A stretch of 60,000 bases of DNA from positions 19,477,936 through 19,537,935 of the forward strand of contig CAIIXF020000006.1 of NCBI GenBank assembly GCA_903813345.2. Direction: 5' to 3'. The notes beneath the pieces were generated by a model. It did not search any database and was not told where the DNA came from. It worked only from the letters and a program-made list of their open reading frames with translations. The stretch comes from Owenia fusiformis. Lineage: Eukaryota > Annelida > Polychaeta > Sabellida > Oweniidae. The position numbers and the translations under genes are program-made. This document shows, in pieces, positions 23,601-33,613 of this stretch; positions within the stretch are counted from its first letter, which is position 1; each line of letters opens with the position of its first letter.

Positions 23601-26600
23601 CGAAATTCATGGATATCGTGAATTTGGGATGTCGATTTTATAAAATTGTAAAGAATGTTTATTAAAAGATGGCAGTACTGTCAAACTCACAAGACTAGAA
23701 TGTGTTTATTGCAGAGATATAGAAGTTATGATGACATTACATGCCCTGATGCCTCTTAATAGTGAATATGTTTTGCTCACATTTTTACTGTTAGTGTCTA
23801 TTCTATTAAGAAATCTTTATTTCATTGAATTGAAAGGTTACTTTGCAATATGTTCTCCTTTTCAAAATATCATACCTGGTGCTATGTTTTTATACCCACG
23901 TACCGCCTCATCTGTGTGTTTGTATTTATGTGGAATTCAACCTAAATAAGATCAAATAAATGAAGAGCACCTCTCTAACATAGGCTGATTGCTGTTAAAT
24001 AAATTTAAAGAATGTATTTCCTCATCGTTTCAGGATTCATGTTCCTTCAATTTATATGGCAATGCTGCACCAATTAAACCATCCAGAAAGAAATATGCAA
24101 AAAGAACAGAGACGATTGAAAATAAGGTATTGTAGAGCTCTATGATGTAATAAACATTAGCCCTTTTTACCACTGACTGGTCAGATCCACCTACTTACGC
24201 TTTTAGACCAGGCTCTACTATTGTTGTGTTATTGTGTTGAAGTGGTGACATATTGTTATAGTCTACAACTTTTTACGAATTGTGTTCGGCGTCTTAACAG
24301 TGTCTGTATGAAATGGTGGTATGAGTCAGTAACAAATGGCAGGTGGTGATATTTTGCATGTTAATGCCGTGTTGGTTGTGAACTAGGATTATAACCTTGT
24401 TTTCCATTTCGACCCCTCCCAGAATGATATCCCTCCAGCCGAAGAAGTGGAACCAATGGACAATACGCTAGAAGAGAGCTTTTGGGATGACTTTTCATCC
24501 GATGACAATCTAGATGCAACATACGAAAACATCAATACTGAGCCAGTGGAAGATGGCACAAATGCTAACGCTTTGAAACCTGTCGAGGATTATCAGTTAT
24601 ATGAAGCCGTCGATGAGTACGCTGCGCGGGGATTAGAAGAACTCTCATTGAGTAAAGGTACCATTTCATGGATAACATCCGAGTTTCTTGCTAAATGAAC
24701 AACTAAGCAACTCAGAATATAAAACATTCACACCCAAGATTCTTTGTTTTCGGGTCATAGATCACTCACGTAGTCTTGGATCAAGCGTTTACTGACTCAT
24801 CTTAGATATCGTTTCTGGTTATAGTGGTCATTTTTAACTGTATCATTGAGAATTGATTTTATATCTGAACACCATCTATTAGGTTGATTATATTAAATAT
24901 TTTTGGTTTGGCATCATTTTCCATAAATGTGAACCTATTTCAAAAACGTGCAATACGGAGTGGTTGAGTGTAAAAGTAAGGAATCAGCCAAAGATATTTC
25001 GAACTTAACAAAAAATAAGACGTCAAGTTTCAAAATAAATCAGGTGTAAAAGGGTAGGTCCTATCAAATTATGGTCCTACTCTTATCCTCTCTTGATTTA
25101 TATGGTGACCTAATTGCAACTCTCCCTTATTTTCTTACACAATCAGGGCCATTGAGGGCCAGAAAGGGGACCTTAATCCCCTGGGGACCATAATTTCTCC
25201 GGGTGAAGATCACAATTGAAACATACCACTAAGAAAGAAAGGAGTGGTATCGATATGGAGAACTTTTTGAACACACGTTTCTCTTAAACCAGTCATGGAA
25301 AAAATCTAAAAATTTAACACATCATCAATTTAATGGTCATCTTTTGAATGGTAACAATATAATTTGAAAAATACATAGTAGCCCGGACAGAATTGTTCAA
25401 TGGTCACTTTTTCTTTAATAACTTTTTTAATTTTCAGTAATATCATTGTCTGATCACATATTTGAAAACTAGGGTAAAATTCTGACATGCAAAATAGATA
25501 TTGAAGGAACATCTCTTAATTTATTGATATTATATCCGTTCATAGTATGACTGACGCAAATACATAATTCATCATTTTGCCTCATATTTGTTCAAAATGG
25601 TGGCATATTTTGTAAATTTGAATGTTCAGTTGAAAGTTGATATTTAAAGATTGTCATAGGACTATAGGGCCATGCTGCCACCATTACAATTCTGATGTAA
25701 TGCAGCAACTGACCAATCATCAAATACAAGAAGTCAACTCCCTCCAAGGGTATATGAAATCAACTCTAATGAAATGTTCGGGGTTGTGTTCAAGAGGTTG
25801 TGAAAAGGTGGCGCCCCAATGTGCGGGGTGTGATGAGAGTAGGTCCTCAATCTTTTCAAGATATACAGCCAAATAGCCATCTCCAAACAGCCATCTCAGA
25901 GACTATTGAAAAGCTGAAGAACAATTCACATGCATGCCAAGGATGGGTTAAAAGGCGAGTGACTGGAAAAGACATTACAAACTGTGGCAGTATGACCCTA
26001 TAGTTGCACTAAACGAACTAGGGTTGCTAATCCACTACGAGTAGCAATGGAGTGGCCAAAAAACGTTAAGTCCTGCGACCTTACCAATACACTGTACATA
26101 CAATGTACAAACCTTTTTAAGTACTGGTACACATACAAGTCAATTTAAAACAAAATGTTATAAATGCAGTCATAACCTCATACCAAGGCAGCAGTCTACA
26201 TGATGTCGTAGGCCTATGACACATCTTAAATATTAACTTTCAACTGAACATTCAAACCACAAAACATGCCGCCATTTTTGACAAATATGAGACAAAATGG
26301 TGAACTATGTATTTGCGTCACTCATACTATGAACGCCTATAATATCAATAAATTAAGAGATGTTCCTTAAATATTTTTTTTGGATGTCAGAATTTTACTC
26401 TAGTTTTCAAATATGTAATCAGATTTTGATAATACTGATAATTAAAAAAGTTATTAAAGAAAAAGTGACCATTGAACAATTCTGTCCGGGCTACTATATA
26501 CTTTCATCTATATTGTTTTAGAAAACACATGAAACACTTGTTTTGTTATTGGTATCATGTTTCCAGAGTATAATGAAACATCTTTCCGAACCTCATTGGA

Positions 26601-27238
26601 ACAAAACGACATAAACACAACATGTTTAGGTCTCTCAATATTGAAATTGTACAAAGGAAATTTTGGTTGATTTTAAAAAAGTATCTTGTTAATGAAATAA
26701 AAGGTTTATCTTGATTTTTATCTATTTTGGGGAGATTTTGTTTTAATTTTTTGAATACTTTTTCAAAATCAACTAATAATTCCTTTGTATAACTATAATA
26801 TTGAGAGATCTAAAAACATGTTGTATATGCTATTTTGTTCAAACAAGGTTTCGGAAAGACATTTTATTCCATTCTCAAGAATTGGTAGAAAGGAGCAAAA
26901 ACAAAAAAACAAAAAATGTTAGCAAAAACAGTTATATAAAATATTTCTAAATAATTTTCGCATTAAATTGTTGTCAATCAGTCAACATTACATAAAATAC
27001 CGTGTTTTTTACAGAATGTTTTCAATGATCGGTTTAAGAGAAAAACATCGATATCCTTCTTTTGTGATTCCGGTTTTCTTGCAAAAATACTAATGGCGGC
27101 AATTTTACTTTTTGCTTTTCAGGGGAACAACTAGTAATGGTTTACAAATACAGCGAAGAACTAAATTACTTTGAGAAGCAAGAAGATAGCTCTTGCCAAG
27201 GATATGTCCCGATGGCTGCTTTGACAAGAATTAATTGA
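17617..27238 (+). CDS. PACSIN: PACSIN/syndapin-type F-BAR protein with a degenerate SH3
   Basis: Ten exons join in frame: 17617-17732, 18371-18480, 18970-19090, 19891-20015, 21226-21411, 21813-21933, 23715-23769, 24034-24126, 24423-24657 and 27123-27238; about 425 residues. F-BAR proteins bind and bend membranes and couple them to actin and endocytosis. The F-BAR (residues 20 to about 275) starts NNFWSIGGYNIALKRLENGK, then LCHDLQVMLDERAAIEEKYA, colinear with PACSIN. An acidic linker (DNTLEESFWDDFSSDD) precedes a C-terminal SH3 beginning YEAVDEYAARGLEELSLSKG. The SH3 is split by a phase-1 intron and ends GYVPMAALTRIN. It lacks the paired tryptophans (LNYF instead of the usual WW) and the ALYDY motif is AVDEY, so canonical proline-motif binding is doubtful. 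Exon 7 (55 nt, unusual donor GTTTTG) is inferred mainly because it restores frame into exon 8. No NPF motifs were seen. Confidence 0.85.
18730..18783. repeat. Dispersed repeat shared with 47029-47080
   Basis: ATAAACCATGACATCTCAAT, TCTTCTCAGCCCTGAGATGT and TTCAGGTG recur almost exactly at 47029-47080. The flank just before (18660-18730, with ATCACAGGGCTTCAAAATCC) is related inverted to 35345-35600, so these are pieces of one dispersed element family. Confidence 0.5.
20181..21140. mobile_element. Mariner-type element in PACSIN-type intron 4
   Basis: The terminal inverted repeats start CAGGGTGTCCAAAAAAAACA and carry GGACCGTAAGAAAGTTGAAT, matched at the right by CTTACGGTC and GGACACCCTG. TA lies outside both ends. 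A decayed transposase is inside on the plus strand. Confidence 0.85.
20515..20870 (+). pseudogene. Decayed Tc1/mariner-type transposase
   Basis: The plus strand encodes, with frame changes and stops, VAMRKHGIISPFWFE, QWFQQ, then WAAHSPDLNPPNFHL (stop) GFLKANVYTDR. The HSPDLNP....L.G.LK segment is the hallmark of the DDE_3 catalytic core. Multiple stops show a non-functional copy. Confidence 0.7.
22335..22445 (-). repeat. tRNA-like SINE head
   Basis: Read on the minus strand, CTAGGCGATTGGGCGCCGTA gives an A-box-like stretch and GAGGTTGCGAGTTCGAGACG a B-box-like stretch at tRNA spacing. The acceptor stem does not close and AT-rich unrelated sequence follows, so a SINE remnant is more likely than a tRNA gene. 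Confidence 0.45.
22549..23379. mobile_element. 831-bp near-perfect palindrome (foldback/MITE)
   Basis: The sequence from CACAGGCTGGTATCGAAA at 22549 is matched inverted by TTTCGATACCAGCCTGTG ending at 23379. The two arms are about 400 bp each, differ by scattered substitutions, and have only a short loop near 22964. TTTTTGTCCGCTGTGACGGA and its inverse occur at the centre, with related TTTGTCC(A/G)CTGTGACGGAGC at the ends. It lies in intron 6 of the PACSIN-type gene and has no coding content. Confidence 0.85.
25376..26496. mobile_element. TIR element, copy 1 (tagtagcccggac family)
   Basis: The ends are TAGTAGCCCGGACAGAATTG and the exact inverse; the arms extend through TCACTTTTTCTTTAATAACT and beyond. 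A second copy occupies 48226-49310. Short open frames inside are not recognisable as transposase. It sits in the last intron of the PACSIN-type gene. Confidence 0.85.
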
Positions 27239-27699
27239 TGAAAAACCAACTTAAAGAGTTTCTTACAAACTTGCTTTAAACTGATACAAGAACATTTATC
27301 TGATTTATGATATATTTCATGAAAAACGTATTCATTGACCTTTTAACTAAAACGACAGGTGACGGTTACCACTGCACCTACTTAATATATTTTTTAAATA
27401 ATAATTTTTGTTCTCGAAAACAGATTTTGACATAAAAGTAAGTTTTGATTTATCATATCTGTAACTTACGTCCTTCCTGTAGGACTATGACCTCGTAACG
27501 TAAAAGAAAAAGCTGAACAAATACGTATATTCAAAAACGTATATTCCACTTTTGTGTTTCAATCAGAATTTTTAAGTGTTTTATTTGTCGCATTGTATTT
27601 GAATCTCTATAGAAAACTGTTGACTGTAACCAAAGACTTCTGTTTGACAACTTTTTCTGACTGCACCGGAAAAGGGAACGTCCGTTACATTCACTTTTA
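27239..27699. other. 3' flank of the PACSIN-type gene
   Basis: Probable 3' untranslated and intergenic sequence. I see no clear canonical polyadenylation hexamer close to the stop codon and no other gene. Confidence 0.3.
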
Positions 27700-27930
27700 A
27701 AAATGGCGGATGGTAAGTGTCGATTTCGATATTTCTAATGTTCATTGAATTAAACTACTATTGTCAAGGTAATTCGAAATAAGTATCGGTCATATCAAGG
27801 TTGCATGGCATAGAAACTTTGCGTATTGATAAATAGTACTTTATTAGATGTGTGGTCGCCATGATCCAACGATATTTTCTACCACTTAGAATACGACACG
27901 TGAACTGCAAAGTTGCGAACGGACCGCCCT
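27700..27930. repeat. Half-copy of the hairpin element at 40486-40754
   Basis: AATGGCGGATGGTAAGTGTC, GATTTCGATATTTCT and the GAATTAAACTAC segment match an arm of the hairpin element in the second protease gene. Downstream, GTCGCCATGATCC and GACACGTGAACTG match it more weakly. The apparent ATG plus splice donor here therefore comes from a repeat. Confidence 0.55.
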
Positions 27931-28109
27931 AGGCGGTCGAAGATATTGAAGGATCGTGGCGTCCAGACGCGACATAGGAACAATTGATGTTTAATGTTGA
28001 GTTTCTAGTCTTGCTTCAAGACTCTCGACTATCTTATTTAACAGCTTGTGTCATAAGGGCTTTTGTTGAAAATGTGCGAGCATGTAATTTGCAACGCATG
28101 AGTGCATTG

Positions 28110-28200
28110 TTGTTTTTCGTGATACCTAGGGAGAATACGTGTTATATATTATGCCCGCGGGCAGTTTAAAAACGCAGCCTTGATAAGATCCGCAAATGGG
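28110..28200. repeat. Left direct repeat flanking the Penelope-like relic
   Basis: CTAGGGAGAATACGTGTTAT and GGCAGTTTAAAAACGCAGCC then TTGATAAGATCCGCAAATGG recur in the same orientation at 29190-29276. The GCAGCC part also matches the right end of the element at 5052-5490. Confidence 0.65.
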
Positions 28201-28305
28201 ACGATTGAGTTTCTATGTCATCCAATCTTCTTGTGGTCGCAATGTCTCCGAACCTTTCCAACACTCTCAAACATGTTCTTCGGGTTGGATTAAATCACAA
28301 AAATA

Positions 28306-29133
28306 TTCTAATTCTTCTTTTCACAACCTTTTTTACTAAACAGGACGGACGTGTCGGATCCTGTCTGGATCCTTTTTCAACTGTATAAAACTGCGTTGGG
28401 AAATTGTGGACCGCTTCCTCAACAATGAAAAATGTAAAACGTAAGGTCAATTAAGATGAATAGGAAAAGCTGTTAGGAACCGTAGTGTTACCGTATATCA
28501 AAGGTACGACGGATAAGCCCCAGTGAATTTTTAGAAAACATAAAATGAATGCAGCAGTGAAACCCTACATGAAAAATATGTTAGTCCACCCTAAAGACAA
28601 AATAGACATTAATGATAAATCAGGAGTTACATTTATGAGGTACCTTGCAAAACGTGTAACAAATCGTATATAGGAGAAACCTCAAGACCTTTGAAAGTTA
28701 GAATTAAAGAACATAAGATATAAGCAGATTCGAGGGACAATTCACGTTACACGCGCCAAGCAAAATAAAATATGAGAGGGGGTCTAAAATCAGCCATTAC
28801 GGACCACGTCCTTCAGAATAATTGTGTAATGGACTGGAACAATACTACGGTTTTGGACAATGACAATAAGAGAATTGAAAGATGGATTAAAGAATATATT
28901 TTTATAAAGAAGAACGAATGATAATAATATGAACAGGGATCAAGGGAACTATAAATTGGCGGGAATTTGGAATGAATTTCTGGTGAATTAATATGACGTA
29001 ATATTGTTTTTATTTAATTGTTTTGTAGTGCTTCAGTTCAGTTTTTATACAGTTGAAAAAGGATCCAGACAGGATCCGAAACGTCCTGTTAAGTGTTTAG
29101 TAAAAAAAAGGTTGTGGAAAGAAGAAAAAATAC
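28306..29133. mobile_element. Penelope-like retroelement relic with inverted ends
   Basis: The left end (28310-28392) and right end (29036-29133) are inverted copies sharing ACAACCTTTTTT, CAGGACG and GGATCCTGTCTGGATCC. Between them lies the linker and GIY-YIG endonuclease part of a Penelope-like element. 5' truncation and inverted partial terminal copies are characteristic of these elements. Each end carries a hairpin followed by a GA(A/C)ACGTCC motif resembling the hammerhead-like sequences in Penelope pseudo-LTRs. Confidence 0.65.
28488..28922 (+). pseudogene. Penelope-like RT tail and GIY-YIG endonuclease fragment
   Basis: With frameshifts and stops, the plus strand reads LPYIKGTTDK, FRKHKMNAAVKPYMK, NMLVHPKDK, then YEVPCKTCNKSYIGE and TSRPLKVRIKEHK, and later SAITDHVLQNNCVMDW before a triple stop. 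CKTCNKSYIGET with the downstream R and E is the zinc-finger-linked GIY-YIG nuclease of Penelope-like elements; the H...N/C...DW part is its usual C-terminal segment. The reverse transcriptase core is missing, so this copy cannot move on its own. Confidence 0.75.
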
Positions 29134-29189
29134 GTCCCAACACTGTATTTTTGTATGCCCGTGGTGCTAGTGAATTGTGTAATGTTTTA

Positions 29190-29276
29190 ACGAGGTTTAT
29201 CGTGCTTAGGGAGAATACGTGATATATATTATGCAGGCAGTTTAAAAACGCAGCCTTGATAAGATCCGCAAATGGG
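29190..29276. repeat. Right direct repeat flanking the Penelope-like relic
   Basis: Second copy of the repeat at 28110-28200, same orientation, about 1.08 kb away. It may be a terminal repeat of the retroelement or the split remains of an older element into which the retroelement inserted. Confidence 0.6.
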
Positions 29277-29574
29277 CTATTGAGATGAAAAACTGTTGAT
29301 TCATGTTTTTTTTAGCTAAAGTATATTGATTCTAAGAAAGCAAATATTTTGCACACTCCATACGTATCGATTAATCTCCTTTCACCTCTTAGTACATAAA
29401 GGTCGTATCTTAGACACTGGAGAATGATATTTAAGAAAATCTTTTGAAATCATGGCCTATAAAACATAAAAAATAGTACTAAGCAATGAATGGTGTTTTG
29501 TGTATTTCTTAACAAAATAAAAAGTAAACGAGAGATTGCCCTCAAATGATACCTGAGAAAATCTTTTGAATGTA

Positions 29575-30079
29575 CAGGGTGGGCCAACAAAAATTGTCCG
29601 TTTGGGACATTACTGCTGAGAATACAACTGTTCTTGTTCCTGGACATTTCCTCAACCCCTCTTAGTCTTAGCTATATCAATGATAGGTTTTGAGACATAT
29701 TGTGCCAGATTTAAAAAACAGCTGAGCTCAGTTAAGCTTTATTATCCGAAGACATGTTTAGCTTGTCTTGGAGATAACTAAATATGTTTTGATTGATGGA
29801 AATTATGTTGAGACGATTTGAAGGGTACATATTGTGTGGTATGAAAGATGATTTTCAGCGGTGATGTCTCAAGCAGAGACGATTTTGAAATTTTCCATGA
29901 CACATGATGTATACAGATCTTTACCGTGACAAGACAAAAATAATTATGTTCATTCATTTTTTATCTTTAACATTGTCACAAGTAATCATGTTACCATTAT
30001 CTGATTTTTTGTGGATTGACCTGCTATAATAAAGAAAATTGAATAGATAAAAAATGTTCCAATTTTATTGGCCACCCTG
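29575..30079. mobile_element. 505-bp TIR element with TA flanks
   Basis: CAGGGTGGGCCAACAAAAAT at the left is matched by TTTTATTGGCCACCCTG at the right, and each end is flanked by TA. The CAGGGTG ends are shared with other mariner-type elements here (20181, 51711). No transposase is visible. Confidence 0.75.
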
Positions 30080-30769
30080 TATGTCTATTCAAAAATCACC
30101 CTGAATGTCTATTCAAAAATCACTAAGCAATGACACCTTGTTTTGCCAAATAAAAGTTTCACAACACTGACCCATTTTCATTCGGAGACAAATCTCAGGT
30201 AAGAAAAAGTGTATATTCTTATTTCTATATTGTTAATTAAATGTTAATACTCATCTTTGGACAGCCAGCTAGAAGTTAATGGTGACAATATTCCGAACGA
30301 TGAAAAAGTATGAGAGATTTAGAACGCTTTCACAACCCTTATGGGAGAAATAACAAAATCTCGAAAGCAATAAAACTTAGTTGTCTTGATTTTCAAAAAC
30401 GAACATAGGGGGAACATCCAAAATGGCGCAATTCGCATATATCATATCTAGTATTTAATTTCAGCTGCTAATGTTCTAACAATTAATAAAATGCCATCGT
30501 GGCGATTAGCCCTACTAAATTATGTAACTTTGGATTAATCCTTACGAATGAATTAATAAAAAATAAATAAATGAAGTAGATGAATTAATGTACAAAAAGA
30601 GAAAAATATTCAGTAATCTGGAGATAGTGAGACTACTTTCTTTACACGGGAGCATGTTCTATTCCTATACCAACACGATTTATGATATAATATCTTTTGG
30701 AGGAAATACACCATCTTTTTGCCTGCCTTCAGAGTGTAAGTTACAAGCCAGAGACTTCCTGAAATAAAT

Positions 30770-32427
30770 ATGAAGATCTTCCAAGCGTCCCTGCTTCTTA
30801 TAGCTGCATTGGTGTACACCGGTAAGTGGGTTAATCAACAGAATGATTTCATTGAGAGAAGGATGTAGAGTAAATAAATTGTTTGTAAATCTCGTTATTC
30901 AGGAATATGAAAACTATAACTAAAACATTTCAGTTAAATCAAACCAGTGTCACTATCTCAATAAAGTAGTTCAAAATGAATTGAAAAATTCCATTTTGCC
31001 AAGATACTGAGAGTAGATAAGAGGTGGTCGTCTTAATGTTTGTTGAGGAACTGTGTGAAATAATTGTCCTTCAGTTTATTTTGTCAGGGAATATATTTTA
31101 AAGCAACGCGTATAATGTAGTCCGGGTAAGACTATTAGGAACCCAGGTCCGCAAAACCTCAATGTTCCAAGGATTGTGATCCCCGGATTATATATTTTAG
31201 GGGGGGGGGGCTTTATATTCTCTGACACCAGTAACGTAGATTTACAAAATCGAAACATTGAATTCTCATAGTTTCACACGTTCTGAACATACAGAGACGT
31301 ATTCCCAAGTACCACTTTCACGTATATTTTCTTTACTCCAGCCTGTGCTGAAAGGTGTTACTTTTGTTCTACTGCTTCTTCAAGTGGCGATTGCGGAGAT
31401 GACAGCTTTTCCATGACAGCTGACGCATCGGCACCTTGTTCAACTGCGAACAACTGTTGCGAGGGTACATACTGCACAAAGAGCAAAACCACAACTAGTA
31501 AGTATTTTCATTGAACAATGATACCTTAAGATTTCGATTTAGAACCTGTACCCGTTTTCACGTCACGTACTTGTTTATAAAATACTATTTGGATTCAAAA
31601 ATCAATAGCGTTGGAACGTCTATTGTTGGTAGGACGCAAGGGAATGTTGTTTTAACGGCCTTGTATAAAAAACCTCGCAACTCGTACCCAACTACACTTA
31701 CTACGTAATGCCTTGGTCACATTTGCTATGATGAGTGAGTATTTTGTTCAAAATTGAATACAAATTTGAACAAAACACTCAATCGGCCGGGCGCCGGCAG
31801 ATGGATCGGAGCAAATGTGACCAAGGCATTAGTGGGGCATGAGGCAGTCTTTGAAGGGTTCAATTTTTAATTTTTGAATTATTGGAATTATCATCACTTG
31901 TGCTGAATCATGCAGATGCATTAATACACTCGAACATGTCAAAGGCCTACGTGTATGTGATTTGTCGAGTCACAAAATAAGGCCAGAATTGCAAAATTAT
32001 TTATCTTTGCTATTTTATCCTTCATCAAAATAGTGCAATTGAAATGCTCACTATAGAAACAATATACGTATATGGGCTATTCTATACGACAAAACTGTGC
32101 TGGAAGTGGCATATTATATTCATTGCTACTTACTGTTACTTCCTGTTTTGTCATTTCCTGTTAAGTATCACAAGACCTTAAATACTAAAAATTACGCTTT
32201 CATTTCTAGATCTGGGAGTTTATAGCCTCTCGCGTGGTTGCTCCGAAACTACCCCATCATCGGCACGAGCCAGTGTAACATGTGACAAAGTTTCGTTTAA
32301 CCTGGTTGTTCAAAGCGACACCTGGACATGCTCATGTACTGGCGAGAACTGCAACAATGGCGCCTTTCTGAAACCTTCTATCCTACTCAGTGTACTTATC
32401 GTCACATGTGTCGTCCTCTTCAAGTAA
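30770..32427 (+). CDS. Ly6/uPAR (three-finger) GPI-anchored protein
   Basis: Three exons, 30770-30821, 31342-31497 and 32210-32427, join in frame (both introns phase 1) to give 141 residues. Residues 1-18 (MKIFQASLLLIAALVYTG) are a signal peptide. The mature part has the LU-domain cysteine pattern: CAERCYFC near the start, NNCCEGTYC in the middle, and WTCSCTGENCNN at the end, where the final CN is the family signature. The C-terminus (PSILLSVLIVTCVVLF then K) is a hydrophobic tail after small residues, as expected for a GPI-anchor signal, so the protein should sit on the outer cell surface. Invertebrate LU proteins act as receptor or channel modulators, adhesion or defence molecules; the ligand cannot be inferred. 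A palindromic MITE sits in intron 2. Confidence 0.85.
31707..31831. repeat. Palindromic MITE, copy 2
   Basis: A perfect terminal inverted repeat TAATGCCTTGGTCACATTTG is matched by CAAATGTGACCAAGGCATTA at the far end. The core GTATTTTGTTCAAAATTGAA and GGCCGGGCGCCGGC matches the copy at 16619-16751. It lies in intron 2 of the Ly6/uPAR-type gene. Confidence 0.85.
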
Positions 32428-32849
32428 ATTAGACATTCGTATATCAACTAGCACTCGCTTACAAAGACGCACGACACGAGACAGGTTTACTGTTTCACTT
32501 CTATCGCTTATATTACTGATGTGGAATTTTAGACTATGAGAAGAAACCAGAACAAGGAAATCTCTATGAAATCATGAAGGACCCTTCAGAAAAACCAAGT
32601 GACGTCACTTGTCATTTACGCTTCGGACAAAGAACATTGCAGTAACAAGTGGACAATCAGGGGGACTATTTTCATCTAAAACCTATGTTATCTGATATTG
32701 TGCGTTTTACAGTTTGCTGGATTGACTTCCACGTCATATTTTCACACATTTTGACTCGTTTTCACGTTATATACATAATGTACATAAGACTTGTGTAATA
32801 TTTTTGCACTCTAGTAAAAACGAACATCTCGAAATGACTTCAAAGCTCG

Positions 32850-32915
32850 TTAATAGCCCACAATGTCATATCAGCTTGTAGATAAACGAGCTGATATGTC
32901 GTAGTGGGCTTGAGA
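32850..32915 (+). other. Hairpin in the 3' untranslated region
   Basis: GCCCACAATGTCATATCAGC pairs with GCTGATATGTCGTAGTGGGC around a loop of about 12 bases, giving a stem of about 21 bp with a few mismatches. It lies between the stop codon of the Ly6/uPAR-type gene and its polyadenylation signal. It could be a small MITE or a pre-miRNA-like fold. Confidence 0.5.
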
Positions 32916-32929
32916 TATTAGATGTGGAC

Positions 32930-32935
32930 AATAAA
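32930..32935 (+). terminator. Polyadenylation signal of the Ly6/uPAR-type gene
   Basis: AATAAA about 500 nt past the stop codon, followed by a T-rich stretch. It is the first canonical hexamer I see in the 3' region. Confidence 0.5.
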
Positions 32936-32940
32936 GTGGG

Positions 32941-33613
32941 TAATTAAAATTATTTTTTTTCTATTCAAAATTAGTTTTTTCTACATTAATTCACGTAAAC
33001 GTATCAAGATAATAGGGAGCTTAAGCTACACTTTTTAAAGAGAATTTGTACGTGAGACGTGTAATATGACCCCAAGGGATTACAACACCCTCTTAAATTG
33101 TTTTCTCAGTGACCTAAATTCAATTATTTTCCTTATACCTTATACTCACTCATGTGAATACATACAACGTAGCAGAGAACCATACAAGTTCCCTTAAAGC
33201 GGATAGCTTAACCTGTCTAATAGAACTTTTTAAATAAATTAGTCAGAAAACTTTAAAATCTTAGTCTTATTGATAATGGATTTGAAAATCGCCTTTTGAA
33301 CAAACTTGTACTATACTCACACGTACGTATGAATTATAAACGATATTGGGCCAACGTCATTTGAGCTATTGCCCTGACGGACGGATAGGCGTAGCTGTTC
33401 TCGGACAGAACAAAATTGTTAACGGCCTTGAATTCTAGTTTCTGCAGATGAATTAACCAAATGATAAATAGTGAAGACACAGGAGGAGTTAGGATTAAAA
33501 CCTGTCACTTCGACTATCTCCTCGAGACATACTCATTGAAATTGGGTTTGACCTAGTTAGTGATTTATCATTTATTTCGGATTGGTATTGTTACATTTCA
33601 TTGTGAAATTATT
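32941..33613. other. Intergenic gap between converging genes
   Basis: Sequence between the 3' end of the Ly6/uPAR-type gene and the 3' end of the first protease gene. Nothing coding or repetitive was recognised apart from probable untranslated sequence. Confidence 0.4.

Noticed and set aside
24034-24126. Exon 8 read directly from exon 6 as IHVPSIYMAMLHQLNHPE
   Set aside because: That frame ends in the wrong phase for exon 9 and reaches a stop within 16 codons; the exon 7 model keeps one frame to the SH3.
27703-27720. First exon of a new gene (ATGGCGGATG before GTAAGT)
   Set aside because: The same sequence is part of a hairpin repeat at 40486-40754, and no following exon was found.
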